Positions 28,340 to 40,319 of a stretch of DNA of 64,000 nucleotides are shown in pieces. The DNA is from Gorsachius magnificus (lineage: Eukaryota > Chordata > Aves > Pelecaniformes > Ardeidae), in contig CM067086.1 in the NCBI GenBank assembly GCA_034008185.1, positions 15,289,507 to 15,353,506 on the forward strand, read 5' to 3'. Made by a program: the position numbers and the translations under genes. Each line of letters starts with the position of its first letter. Position 1 is the stretch's first letter. The notes below the pieces were generated by a model that was given only the letters and a program-made list of their open reading frames with translations, was not told the origin of the DNA and did no database searches.

Positions 28340-29130
28340 GAATCAGTTCCTGAAAAAGAGGCAATGCCATACACCACGCCCGAGATTTGCAGGCGCTCTA
28401 ATCAAGGCTACTCTGGGTAGAGCAAGTTGAGACGCAGTTGGAAATTGTTAAATGAGGCTTGCGATATTATTGTCAAACTATTGATCATCCAGGGGTTGGC
28501 GAGGAGAGGGTCTCTCCTGCTAAAAGTTAAGCAAGCTCAGCAAGGGCACAAGCCGAACAGTTTCCAGAAAGGTTATAGTTTGTCATACCCAGGCTGAAGA
28601 GGAGGGTTTCGGGAGGCAGAGGCTGGGGGCTGGCGGTCCTGCCGCCCCCCCTGCCGGTTACGAGCCTGTGCTCAGCTGCTGCCTTCCGCCAGGCTAAATG
28701 CCGTGCCCATCGCCCACTCCTTCTGCTATTCCATGCGAATTTAATTACTGTTTGTCTGGGTTAGGAAGTAAAATCAGTTTATCACAGATGTTTGCCTTGT
28801 TAGGTTTTTTATTATTATTTCTGTTGGTGCGATTTGGCAAAGGCTTCAGTGCTCAATGTCCTTCAAACAGTCGGGCCTCTGTTGCCCTGCTCAGCTTTTT
28901 GATGAGAAAGGGAAATAAATTAAAACTCCACTTTTATTGAAGAGCGAGGGAAAGAAAAAATAAAAATCTGTGTTTCTTATGGTAGAGACCACAGGTAGGA
29001 GCTAAGCGTTTGTGACTGTCAGCAATATCTTCGTTGTCAAATTAATGTGAGGGGAAGTTTGATAACCTCCAGGTAAAAGCCCTTTGATTTTTATTTTAAA
29101 TTCCAATAAAATTTTAGAGGTCTTGTTTGA
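28340..29130. promoter_or_regulatory. Candidate conserved regulatory block with local CpG cluster
   Basis: This is the most strongly structured non-repeat stretch in the window. It includes a CpG-bearing segment (about 28375-28740, with GGCGGTCCTGCCGCC-type sequence near 28633). Around it are homeodomain and SOX-like cores such as ATTATTGTCAA (28467), GAATTTAATTACTG (28737) and AAATTAATGTGAG (29039). It has no repeat similarity and no plausible long protein. It could be a developmental enhancer or a small alternative promoter. The CpG cluster is too short to call a CpG island with confidence. Confidence 0.3.
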
Positions 29131-30470
29131 AGCAGGATTGTTTGTGGAATATGACATCTCTGTCTCTACTTTCTGTCTTAATGCCTTGTCATAGTTCTTG
29201 ATGTCTGCCTGTCAGCACAGCAAGAGAGATTTTTTCATGTCTGAATAGTCACCTTAATGATAGCAGATGGAAACACCACAGGGGGTCCAAGCCCATCACA
29301 CTGTCATTGTCACAGACTGCCCTGACCTGTTTCTACTCCTCTATTTTTTTTGTCCCTTTTTAAAGGAGAAATGGATGGTAATTGAAAAGGATCTTAAGCA
29401 AGACTTAGGAAGCTGCAGACAAACATGATTCCCACTCTCTCTCTGTTTTCACAAATAAAGTCTTAACCTCTTAAGCACCAATAAGAGTAGAAAGAAAGCT
29501 AAATTGGTAAAGCTTTATGAAGATTGGCCTACCAAAGCTTTTTCTTTTCCCTCCTCAGGATGCATCCAAGCTCTGTTACATCCTCATCATGGCTGGAGGG
29601 TGTTTAATTCCTTAGCTATATCCTTTTTTTTTTGGTATAGAATTATTGATTTCCTAATGAAAACTGTATATGTACTATCAGTTCATTGCTATGTTGTCTG
29701 TTTTCATCATCCTGAAGTACCATGAAGTTATACATATTGACAGAAAAGTTGTAGACTCATGTCTAAAACTAGCTGTGAAGACTTGTAAATTCATTGTTGT
29801 TTGTATTGGCATTTTTAGGATTATTTTTTATTACAATTATCTTATCTGATTTAAATTACAATCTGAATTTAGGTTTTAGTTTTGTAATAATTTTTGATTA
29901 AAAAACCACTTAAAATCACTACAGCTTTAAGTGATATGCCAATGGAATAATGGAAGAGAATTTTAGTTATATATAGGCTTTTGTTTAATATCACAAAACA
30001 TTTAAATATCCTTCATATCCCTAGAGGAAAAATCAAAAGCTGCCAGTCTTACCAGATCATAAGTGACTTCAGAAAGTTAGGACTGTGGTGTTTTACAGCA
30101 GAAGTGTCAGGTCTGAAGTGTTAAGAAAGCTTTGTAAATGCATTTGAATGTTCTTTTTGCCGTTCTAAATGTTAGAATAAATTTAAACTATTTTTTTAGC
30201 CCAAATACTTTTCATATTTCTAGTTACTTAAATGTATGTTTTATCAGCCTCAAAACTATTTAACCACATTTTGGCTGGAATATATAAAATGCATTCTTAC
30301 ATTAAAATAGCATCATATACTTATTTCCATTGCTACTCAGAAGCTAAATAAAAATCAAGAGCATCAAAGCTAGGTTAATTTCTTAAAATCTTGGATGAAA
30401 ACAAGTTCAAGATGCAGAAGAAATAGTGAAGTAAATCAAATAATTTTGGAGAGTATTCCATTTAAATGTA
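29130..30470. other. Non-coding DNA, nothing recognised
   Basis: Unique sequence, increasingly AT-rich towards 30.4 kb, without exon or repeat signals. Confidence 0.5.
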
Positions 30471-30474
30471 AGTG

Positions 30475-30800
30475 GCACACTGTGGGAATTAAAGGGTTTT
30501 AGGTACTAAAAGGTGAGATGAGATGCTTGCTGGCTTTTTTTGGAATTACCTTGAAATGCTTACAACTGACTAAATTAAATGTATTAAGTGACTATGCACT
30601 CTTAAAAAAGCTGCTAGGCACCTGGCTAAAGCCTCAGGCGGTGAGTTGTCTTTAAAAGTCTGGCTGTGATCGGGATGTTTAACTGCACCAGTGATCAAGC
30701 TAATTGATTTTTAAAAATGCCTGTGCTAAATCTATGGTAGGTAATATTCTACCTAAATTCAGAATGAATTAAAATGGGAAAGTGAGCAAAAAAATACTCC
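30475..30800. promoter_or_regulatory. Candidate conserved non-coding block
   Basis: Balanced unique sequence with CAGGCGGTGAG, a TGATCAAGCTAATTGATT homeodomain-like cluster (30691-30708) and paired TAAAT/ATTTA motifs. It sits in the same 28-32.5 kb interval as two other such blocks. Inferred from texture only. Confidence 0.18.
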
Positions 30801-32050
30801 GGGGCAAATCTTCCAGTGTTTGTTCAGAAAAGATTCTAACTGAAACATATTATTCCTTTTATTTTACTTTCTTACTTTATATAAAGCCAATTTGACTGTA
30901 TTTCATATATCAAAAAGGACTGCTTTGGCTGTCCTTATATCCATATTCAAGTGACCAACTTTAAACCAATAAAACCTGCTAGTTCATAATTTAATGGAAA
31001 AAGGACGGTGGTCTATTACATGATTATTAATAATAAATAGCTACATAGTCTGATTTCAAAAGCAGTTTTAATCTTTATTTTTCCTCCCCACTCTCCCCCA
31101 CCAATCTATGATGGATTTCCTTAGGACAGTAATATATTGTGCAAATAACATATGTTTCATTTCATACATCTTATAATTTTTTATTTCACATTTTGGTGTA
31201 TTTCTTTTTTTTTTTACTGTGCTGTGAAGATGTATTTCAGTCCATTAAAGAATTCTTATTCTAAAGTCAAACTGACAACTACTACTGACTAATTTCACCA
31301 GAGTTATTAAAAGTGTGCGTGTGTGTGTTGTTTGTTTTTTTTTTAAGTTGAGCTGCCTTCTCAATATCCCTGCAGTAAAAACCAAACACACCAAATAAAC
31401 CCAGGGAAAAAAATAGGATTTAAAGACAAACAAAGCTCCCTCCACAAAAAAACCCCCAAGAAGCCCCCAAACCATTAACCTTGATTTCTGATTATCTGCC
31501 TGAAATACCCAAATTGACAACAGGAAAATAAATGCGGGTGTAGTGGAAACCATTTATGCACAAAATACTATAAAATGTACACAGTGGAAAATGTTGAAGG
31601 AAAAAAATATACATATTTTCAAATTTACCTGAATAATACTTACCCTGGCTGTGACTTGCAGCTGAAAATAATCAATGAATTTAAGACAAGTCCTTTACAA
31701 TGTCCTTTATTAAAAAAAAGAATCTTTGTTCCTGCTTTTATTTTCTAACAGATTGAATGCTTTCAGATATAGAACTGTATAATAGATTGATCATCTACCA
31801 GTAACAGTCTTCAATGGATATTTCATCATTGTAGTTCAAGTAAATAATATTAAAATGTGTGATTTCCTAATATTTTATCTAAGGACACTTATGCTTATAA
31901 ATCATGAACAGTAACCAGCCACTACCTCTATAATCAATGTATATACAACCATATGGTTCATATATCTTTCTTGCCAAGCAGTTTTTATTTGTGCTAGTAC
32001 AGAGATATGCACCACACTGAATTATTCCCTAGAACCTGTAGGTTAAAAAA
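30800..32050. other. Non-coding DNA with low-complexity patches
   Basis: It holds a short TG-rich run followed by T's (31315-31345) and A/C-rich low-complexity sequence (31380-31475). The latter generates a 102-codon - strand frame that looks like compositional artefact. Confidence 0.5.
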
Positions 32051-32054
32051 GACA

Positions 32055-32460
32055 CAAAGCTGGCTGCTGAGAGAGTTAATATCTGAGGTGGAAGTACCTC
32101 GACTAGCACCAGCAAGAGGCTGTTAGGCTGTCAGTTCTCTGTCCAGTATATAAAAACATGATATACTTTTTAGTATTTCCTTTCTTAATTCATTCTGCAG
32201 AGCATTCATTGCTATGTATGTATAATCTCATTACTGGTTTTACAGCTGATTTTACTCAAATGTCAGCTTTGATGTTATTTCTATTTCTAGGTCTCCCCTA
32301 AATTGTGTTCTGAGGTTGACCTTTGACCAAGCAACTGCAGCTGAAAACAGTGGTTTTACAGTTTATTTATAAATGTTTCTAGATCCTGGTGTTTGTCTGC
32401 TGATTGGATGTGACAAGTGCATTAATTCCCACATTGTCAAAGTTCTCCAAAATAATAAAA
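32055..32460. promoter_or_regulatory. Candidate enhancer containing a DR1 site
   Basis: A unique block with CAGCTG-type E-box sequence (32337-32342), a TATATAAAA stretch (32147) and TAAT cores. At 32317-32328 it holds TGACCTTTGACC, the reverse complement of a DR1 element bound by RXR heterodimers, HNF4 or COUP-TF. The site is seen directly; the enhancer role is inferred. Confidence 0.28.
32317..32328 (-). promoter_or_regulatory. DR1 nuclear receptor half-site pair
   Basis: Read on the - strand, GGTCAAAGGTCA gives two AGGTCA-type half sites separated by one base. With the flanking bases the 5' half is TGGTCA. DR1 elements are established binding sites for HNF4A, COUP-TF and RXR heterodimers. 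Confidence 0.4.
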
Positions 32461-33255
32461 TAATCAGGCTTATAGAAAGAGTGGGGGAAAGAGACTAAAA
32501 AAAATTAAAACATTTAAAAGCTAGCCTTGTGAATATCCCTAGAAATGTCCTGATTGATAACGATGTAGCACAGGATTACTTTGAAACCAGGAAGAACTGG
32601 TGATAATAGGTACAAAAAATTAACTAATTTATTACGTCCTTATAACAGGATGTGTCCTACAATAAATAGGAATGCAGTCTCCATTAGTGTCTGTAAAATT
32701 TAATAGTTTATTGAGGTTCTGGGCTTACTGGAATTGAAAGAAAAATGAAGGACACTTGTTTTGACACTTGCTAAAATGTATCTTGAGTAAAAATTGCCAA
32801 TACGCTAAAACAGAAGCTGCTTAGGTTTCCTAATGCTTTATGTGCACTTTTGTCCCTTGTATAATCTTGATGTGCCTGCACATCCAAGTTCCAAGCAGTC
32901 AACATTAAGCATATGATTAACTTAATTCAATTTAAGGAGCGTGCTTATGTGTTTGGAAAGGCAGACATAGATGTATGTGTGTTGCAGAATTAGGATCTAT
33001 ATTTCCGTTATTACATGTACATATTGATTTTTAAGTACTAGCCAGGAAAGTCAGTTATCTATAACAATAGTAACCTAAATTGACCTTGCTCAAGTCTTTC
33101 ATTGCTATTGCTTACTGGCTGGCTTTTTGGAGAATAGTTGAGGTTTGCACAAGCAAGTTCTAGTTTTATACAATTATTTACATAATAGTTTTGTGCATCT
33201 ATAATTAATAGTCATGCCGTTTCCTTAGTTGTAACCTTTCCACCTTCTCTCCTGT
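32460..33255. other. Non-coding DNA, nothing recognised
   Basis: AT-rich unique sequence without repeat or exon signals. Confidence 0.5.
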
Positions 33256-33261
33256 GCCCAG

Positions 33262-33276
33262 TTCTGCCGAGGTGCC
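33262..33276 (+). CDS. Microexon-like 15-nt element
   Basis: A very strong acceptor (CTTCTCTCCTGTGCCCAG) is followed after only 15 nt by a near-consensus donor (GCC|GTAAGTAAG). The length is a multiple of three, as in many vertebrate microexons, and no frame has a stop. With five codons the protein content proves nothing, and no host gene is established here. Confidence 0.15.
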
Positions 33277-33279
33277 GTA

Positions 33280-36200
33280 AGTAAGGTTTGTGGTACTTCA
33301 CTCTCAATGCACAGCTTTTCCTGCAGGATGGCTTGCGTGTGTGAGCACAGAATCCAGTTTGATTCTATAGTGATGTAAACCTCAGGAACATATCTGTCAG
33401 GACAAACTTTATTTCTCTTACTGTATTGGTATGGGATAACATTAACTTTTCATGGGGAAAAAGTAGAAACTTCGGGAAATGGAACCTATACCACTTGATG
33501 TGGGTTACAGATACAGGGGGGAAAACCTGCCTGTCAGTGAAGTTCATGGCAAAATTCCAAGCCTGCAGGAAATCTTGTATTCCCCTGGATATGTGGTGCC
33601 AGAAAACTGTTTCACTGTCATTATCTTCCTCTCTAGAGCTTGCAATTTGGAAGACATGTTAGAAACTGAGAGAGAAAATATGTCTGGAACATGACTATAC
33701 TCATAATCCCTGGAGCCGGTATCACTGTGATAGTAATAGTTTGAGGACTGTTTTATGCTACATCTCGAGTCAGAGCAAAACCAAAATTAGATGTTAATTT
33801 TGTTGTTCTTTGTTCCAATTTAACTTGAAGAGTTTAACGGAACTTGTGTCCGTTTTTTATGGTTTCAGTTTACTTCAGCTTTATGATGATTATTATTAGT
33901 TATGGTTTCATAAAACACTTTAATTATGTCTTATTGGTACGTATAATTCTGTTTTCTAAACAGCCATGAGGCCAAAATAGAATTCTTATGAGAAAACACT
34001 AGTTTAAGAAACTATATCCTTGCCAAAGCTCTAAAAATCAATCTCTTTGCCTTTGTTTACCCTTAGTTGAGAAGCTTGTTCAGGTCTCCCAGAAAATTTC
34101 TAGCATATGGACTAACATGCTTCGCAGCTTGGCCAGGATTGAAATGAAAAGCTGTTGTTCACAGTAGAAGGTCAGTATTTTCATTTTTGTTGCAACATAA
34201 TAAAAGTAATGTTACTTAGCAGTTATTTTATGTATCTGATTCTCTCTTCTGTTTTGGGGTTGTTTTGTTTTTTTCAATTTAAAATCTTAAATTTTCCTTG
34301 CATGGCCTGTGGATCAGCATGATCCTGTTAGAGTTATGTTAATTTTTACAGATGTATCAAATTCACATCCTCCAAGGATCAAAAACATTTAGAGTATTTG
34401 TTTTCATGTAGGATTTGAAAGTGAACACATCAAACATACCTGTAGGTAAAGATACAGGCAGCATATCTTTGTGTTTATATAAAATAAGATTTTAGAATAT
34501 TATTCTGATACCATCATTTTTTTACATAAAGGGTATCAATGCAGAATTAATTAGCTTATGAAATCAAGTGTATTAATAACTAAATACTAAGTATTTAGGC
34601 ACAAAATACACTTTATTCATGTAAAATAGAGGCAATTTATCCCTAAGAAGCAGGTACTGAACCAGGATTGATAACCCATAGTTATCTACTCTGAGTTATC
34701 TAGACCTTTCTAGTTATTTGAGGTGAATATACATTTATAGAGAGTTATTAATTTCATCCTAAAGTAAACTTCTACGCAGGTTTCCCGAATTCCGCTCCAC
34801 TGGTACTTATTTCTCATCATTGGCTATAGAGCTGGATCGGCTCAGATGTAGGTATCTGAAGTGAAACGAGATGAACCTCACTTTTATGGCTATTCCTGAC
34901 TCGACAATGGACAAGCCATTTGACTTGTCTTTAGAAGAATTTAAATAATTGTTGTTAGAGGGTCTTTACACAGCAGTTGGCCACTACGATTACTGCTGTG
35001 CAATCAGTTTTGGATAAATTCCTGATCTGACTCCATTACTGTATACAGCTCAGACTGGTAGTATTGGAACTGTTAGTGCACCTTTGTGGTAGGACACGAG
35101 AACGGGGTATGCAGAAGCTAGAAGTGATTAGTACTTCTCCGATTTAAGACTTGAATTTTACCTAACTTCATTTTGGCAACAGAATAGTAATACGCTTAGC
35201 ATTTTTATTTTTTTTTTAAAGAATTAACTTAGTGTTTAATAATTATGTAGTGGTTTTGTATTTTATAAGCTTAAAGTGATCTAAGGTCTCAAAGCCATTT
35301 TATGATCAGGAACATTTGGATATTCCTAGAGCAAATATATTATAAAAATGAAAGGAATAACTAATACAAACTTAAAACCAGAAATTGTGCTTGTATCTTG
35401 TGGTTTTGATATTAGAAAACAGAATGAAAGACTCCAACAGGTATGCATGTGAACACTAAATTATAAATTGTAAAGTGATATCTTCAAGGGGAAAACTTTA
35501 AAGCTAAATTCAGAGTAAAGGTGCCAGATACAGTATTTTTATTTTCAGAATCTTAAAGTTCAGTGAGGTACAGAAAGCACTAAGAGGATTACACTAAGAG
35601 GGAAAAGGCTCAGATGCATGTTCTGGATATATATACTTAAAAGTGTTTTCAGGTTTAGGTATTAGAGCTGAGCCCCTGGCTGTTACTTTTAATCTTTTAT
35701 TGACAAGTAAAACCTTTCCAGCAGAGGAGAATTCAGGATGTATAATCCTTGTGTGTAAGCCTGGGATTGTGGCTAACCCTGACAATTATAACCTGTTGTT
35801 CTTTTATCACTGTTGAGAAAGATCATTTATAAACCTGCAAGTTGGGATAGAAATCCATCAACTGATGTAATCTCTTAGCATTTTATCAGCTGTTTTGGAT
35901 TTTTGGGGGGGGGCTGCTGGGAGGAGAGTTGTTGGGTTTTTTTGACAAATAAGTATTGCCCTTGTAGGATTCAACACTACTTCTGCTAAGAGTTTTAGAA
36001 GAATTATTCTCTACCCTTCTGTGTTCTTGATCTTTTGCAGAATGTGGAACAATTTAATTTTCTCTGCAAAGGTTACTAATTTCTTTCTTTCATAGTGGGG
36101 AAATTCTCAGTGTTTTATGGATAGTTCAGGTCTGACTTTCTATCATGCTGTTACATGTTATGTCAAGGTATTTTGAGTAGAAGAAAGCAAAATAGATTAA

Positions 36201-37790
36201 ATAATTGAGACCCATTTATGAATTAAAATTCTTAAGCAGAGCATTAGACCTTTACTGCGAGTATTTTGTCAAACTGAAGTTATTAGTATGAATGTTTGTC
36301 AATATAAAAATTACAAGAGGAAATAACATATACTATCTATAACTTTCATTTGACTGTATTGGCATTCTTTATTGAAGCTGTTTCTCCCCTAACGTTTTTT
36401 TAATATTACAAGCTTTTGCTTAGCTAACTAATGAACAAACCCTTTTTATTCTCTAACTTAAATTTTTTGTTTTATTCTGTAGGGTTTTTAGACATATTAT
36501 ACTCTTGTCTGCATTTCTAAGTTTTATAATTTTATTTAAGGAGAATTTGGTGTTACACCTTATGAATGCTTAAAGAAAACCCTTTCATAAGTGTGATAAA
36601 GGCACCCTATCTGTAACATGTGATACAATAGTTTTGTGTGGCACAATAAAACAATCAGTGCAATTTTTCTACTTCTGTTTGCAAATTTTTCAGCTTTATT
36701 TGCAGCTTTAACTGCTTTAGCTCAGCTAATTCCTCTCTCTGACTCATGGGCTAGTAGTCTTGAACAAACTGTAAAATAAATTGAAAAGTTTAAGTCTCCC
36801 AAAAAGAGAGTTAATGGTCAGTCATTTCTATATGTACTGTTTCTTCTGGTTCTGTATTTTTAAACACTTCAAGTGAGTAAGAGGAGCATGATATTGACTC
36901 CTTATGTACTGCCACAACCATGATGCCTCTTCGTGTCCCTGGAAGTTGGTCTGTGGTCGACCACTAAATGAAATACTGAAAGGTTAAGACATTTAACCTA
37001 AAATTAATTCATTAATATTATTGTGCTTCACAGATTTTTCTTCATCCGTTGTGCAAATAGGCCCATCTTAACTCTTGTATTAAAAGTATTATATACACTG
37101 GAAGACAGCTTTGCATTGTAAGTCCAAAGTCCATTTTGTATTAATAGATACGCTTTGATTTTGTTAACAGAGTGAAATTGTAAGTATGAAAACATAAATT
37201 ATTTTGGTAGGCTTAGGCTGATCCCAGAGAAAATGCCCTCAGAAGCTACCAATACCATTGATGTTCTGCTTTCTGGCTAATGTATGGCTGACGAGTAGCC
37301 AGTGTACTCATAGGCTGGGATATTTCCTTTTGTGACAGTGTGAAAAATCAGCCATGAACATCAACTATCTGAACTGGGCTTTGCAGTTTGACTTGTTGTG
37401 CAAATGTACAATATTCATATTTTGTAGGATGATGTTACAGAAGCTTAAAATTCATCAAAGTCTCATAAGAACTGTATTAGATATTTTGGGGTTTGTTTCC
37501 TCAAAGAACAAAGTGTATCTGTCTCTCTATGTTCCTGTGTTGTTGTTTTTATTAAGATCATGAGGTCATTTCAGTGTGAAATTTAACAGGTAAGATTTTT
37601 TTTAAAAGTCATTCAAGTCTCATGAACATATATATTGGTTGGTACAAAGAGTATAGCATAAGCACGTGTCTAATTAGGTACCAAGGGAATCCACAAAAGA
37701 ATGACTTGTCTCACAACTGAGCTGTTGAATGGCAGTTTTTCACCTTCCCTACTTGTACACTGTGAATCCAACTTGAAATCATACATCCAT
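33280..37790. other. Non-coding DNA, nothing firmly recognised
   Basis: Short overlapping frames at 33426-33694 and a 63-codon - strand frame at 35594-35785 read somewhat like protein but lack a consistent splice context. A G-run at 35906-35914 and AT-rich stretches make up the rest. Confidence 0.45.
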
Positions 37791-37806
37791 AAGAAACTAA
37801 GCTTCG

Positions 37807-38333
37807 CTAATTCTGTTTTTCTGTAACTAGTTGCTCTTTCCTTTTGAAGACAGCATTTCTGCTATACAATGCACATTGGTCTAACTTGCACTGACCAGCA
37901 GAGATTTGGCTATGTTTTGGAACAGTGAACAGGAAACTATCAATCGGAACAGAAATACTGTCCCTTCCATCAGTCTTACAAGCACTGATTAATTCCACAA
38001 GAAGATACAATGAAACATCTGCTGCAATTACATCTGTATGCAAGTGTGTTACTTCTAATGAAGGGCTGTCCTTTATGGAAAGGACTCTCATCTTCCTTGC
38101 ATCACAAGATCATGGGAGCTACACCATCTCTACTCCCAACAAGCATGGAGAAGGACATGAGAGGAAAGGCGGTCTTTCTGATATTTCTGTCAGGTGTGGG
38201 CTGTAGAAGGCTTGAAAGTGCCGACGGAAGGGCAATAAAGAGACCTGACACTTCTCTGTGTTTGCACTCTCACTGGATTTTGAATATTTCCTTCATCACA
38301 AGAACAGTGGTTTTGGTACTACTTCAAAGATGA
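37807..38333. other. Block with overlapping reading frames on both strands
   Basis: Two + strand frames (37925-38206 and 38010-38333) and one - strand frame (37807-38091), each about 90-107 codons, overlap in a patch richer in G and C than its surroundings. No motif or repeat family is recognised. It may be an old exon, a retrocopy fragment or an unclassified repeat. Confidence 0.25.
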
Positions 38334-38573
38334 AAAGGCTAGATTGGTTTGAATTTCAAAGGTAATTGAATTTTATAATCTGGGAATCAATACCATGAGG
38401 GAACAATAATCTCTCAGGTTAAGACATGAGTGATATATAATTAAAAAGGTATTCTTTAGTTTAATTGATAGGATATAATCTCTAGTTTCTTTAAATTTGC
38501 CAGTGTAATGATTGTACAAGTCATGAAGAAAAAAAAAATCTTAACATGCTTCTAGTGTAAATAAGCCTCTCAC

Positions 38574-38590
38574 TTTTTTTTTTTTTTTTT
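38574..38590. repeat. T homopolymer
   Basis: An uninterrupted run of about 17 T's, followed by an A/T-rich stretch. Confidence 0.9.
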
Positions 38591-39533
38591 AAATAAAATA
38601 TTGCAGGGAAACCTGAACCAGTATTCACAGGGGAAGGGGGTAGGGAATGTTGGCTTTTCTGTTTGGTTCTGTTTTTTTTCCCTGTACTGTGATCAAGTGG
38701 CGGAGAAGGCTTTCCTGTGCTTGGAAAGAATTATAGTGTCTAAGCCTTGTGGTCATGGAAGCATAAGCTGATGACAAAGCAGTCATAAGAAAAGTAAAGA
38801 CACAGCTGAAAACTTCTAACTACTCTTTCCTTGAAAAAGCCATGGTTGAAAATAAAACTAGAGTTTAATGCAACACATTGTCCTTATGAATACCCTGTAT
38901 ATACCCATAAGGAATAGAAAAATAACTGCATATCAGAATTCCTGAACAGATACTTGATCTGTTTGAAAGTGTTACCACCCCTATCTAATTTTCAATATCA
39001 TTCACTTATAATACACCTTTCCAACTACTCAGATGCTCTGGCAAATTACCTAGGTCAGTAACTTTGCCTAGAGAAGGCCTAATTCAGTGCAAAGTTCACA
39101 GATTCTAGGCTTTTATTCCAACTATCTCTTCTTCAAAATCAGGATTGGTTAATAGATTTAAATGCTAAGTGTTTTCCTCTGATTCAGGCCTATGTTCATC
39201 TCACATTTCGCTAGAAAATATAGGTTAGATTTTTTTTTATGTTGTCACATCATTTAATAGCAGTTTCTCTTAGTTCTAGGCTGGAATTTTCTGAACTAGC
39301 GAAGTGACATTTTGAAACTTAAGTAACAATAATTCATCATCAGCAGGAAACAAGTTATCTGTATAGTTTTAGTCATCCATTTTAGAGTATGAAGATCAGC
39401 GAGTTAGCAATAAGTAATACAAAATTCTATAAAGTTTATAAAAGTTTTAGAAAATACATCAGAGGCTATGTAGTTAACATCTGCTTTTTTGTATATTCAA
39501 CTGGATTTTTTTCTGGTTTTTTTTCACTGCAGG

Positions 39534-39604
39534 GCTGTGTGGGAGGCTTACTGGTTGTAGCAATTGCTATAGATGCACTTAGACTGTACAACAAAGAACG
39601 ATAT
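39534..39604 (+). CDS. Candidate exon with hydrophobic stretch, unidentified
   Basis: A T-rich acceptor (TTTTTTTTCACTGCAG) precedes an open frame reading GCVGGLLVVAIAIDALRL followed by YNKERYKAEV. A possible donor is at GTTG|GTAAAC. The first half could be a short membrane helix or buried strand, and the second half is strongly charged. The frame runs on to a TGA 11 nt later. The right edge lies about 24 bp before the CR1 at 39628. The left-over base matches the phase of the next candidate at 42150. Family unknown. Confidence 0.2.
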
Positions 39605-39627
39605 AAGGCAGAAGTTGGTAAACTTGA

Positions 39628-40054
39628 GTGAGTCCAGTGGAGAGCCACCAAAATGGTTAAGGGGCTGGAGTAAGCGCAAAGAGGCTGTGAGAAGCAAAGC
39701 TTGTTTAGCCTGGAGTAGGGGAGCTTTGGGGAGACCTAACGGCAACCTTCCAATGTCTATAAAGAGGTTACTAAAAGATGAGTCCAGAGGTTCATGATGG
39801 GAGAAAGACAGTAGTCATAAACTGAAAGAGGATGTTTAATGATACAAGATGAAAAATATTCCCTTTAAGGATGATTAAGCATTGAAACAAGATGCCAGAA
39901 GGGTTATGGGATCTCAATCCTTGGAGGTTTTCAAGACCTGAAAGGACTAAGCCCTGAACAACTAGGTTCAAATTCAGTGTTGACCAAGGACTGGACAGTA
40001 TTTTTGGAGTAAATGAACTCTGAAGGTCCCTTCCAACATGAATGATTCTGTGAC
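39628..40054 (+). mobile_element. CR1 LINE 3' fragment, older copy
   Basis: The + strand contains eroded CR1 3' UTR landmarks in order: GAGTCCAGTGGAGAGCCACC with AAAATGGTTAAGGGGCTGGA, AGCCTGGAGTAGGGGAGCTT, ACGGCAACCTTCCAATGTCT, TTGGAGGTTTTCAAGACCTG and GAAGGTCCCTTCCAACATGA, ending ATGATTCTGTGA. The divergence is visibly greater than in the copies at 20.1 and 53.9 kb, which suggests an older subfamily. Confidence 0.93.
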
Positions 40055-40093
40055 TTAATCTTTTACTTTTTTCCTTTGTCACCAAAGCCTTAC

Positions 40094-40306
40094 AAAAGCA
40101 TTTTCTTGATGAAGCATTTTCTAGAAACAATGGAGCTGATGTGATCCCTGTGGTCTTCCTACTCGAACAATGCAAATGGGATAAAACAGCTCCTCGTGAT
40201 GTATCTTTTACCACTGGACTGCCTTCATAGTCAAGTGATCCCTGTTTTTCTGTTCTCTTAACTGACAGCAGAGGGAGCGTTTTCAAATGAGAGTTCATAT
40301 TAAATT
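40094..40306 (-). CDS. Candidate 213-nt internal exon, unidentified
   Basis: On the - strand a strong acceptor (GTCTTTATCCTTCTCTCCAG) and a donor (TTTT|GTAAGG) bound a fully open stretch. It starts FNMNSHLKTLPLLSVKRT and includes YEGSPVVKDTSRGAVLSHLH. It is serine-rich and basic, like a disordered linker. The same frame stays open through the neighbouring CR1 read in antisense, for 186 codons in total, which shows that openness alone is weak evidence. A + strand frame also crosses the region after its own pyrimidine-rich acceptor at 40087, so the strand is uncertain. No family is recognised. Confidence 0.2.
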
Positions 40307-40319
40307 CTGGAGAGAAGGA

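Noticed and set aside
28610..28710. CpG island promoter
   Set aside because: The CpG-rich core is only about 100 bp and the flanks are AT-rich. It was kept only as part of a regulatory-looking block.
31245..31553. 102-codon - strand frame with hydrophobic stretches
   Set aside because: It arises from A/C-rich and T-rich low-complexity DNA and has no convincing splice sites or start context.
33426..33694. Overlapping + strand frames resembling an immunoglobulin-like segment
   Set aside because: The cysteine and tryptophan spacing is not that of a domain, and an in-frame stop breaks the better-looking reading.
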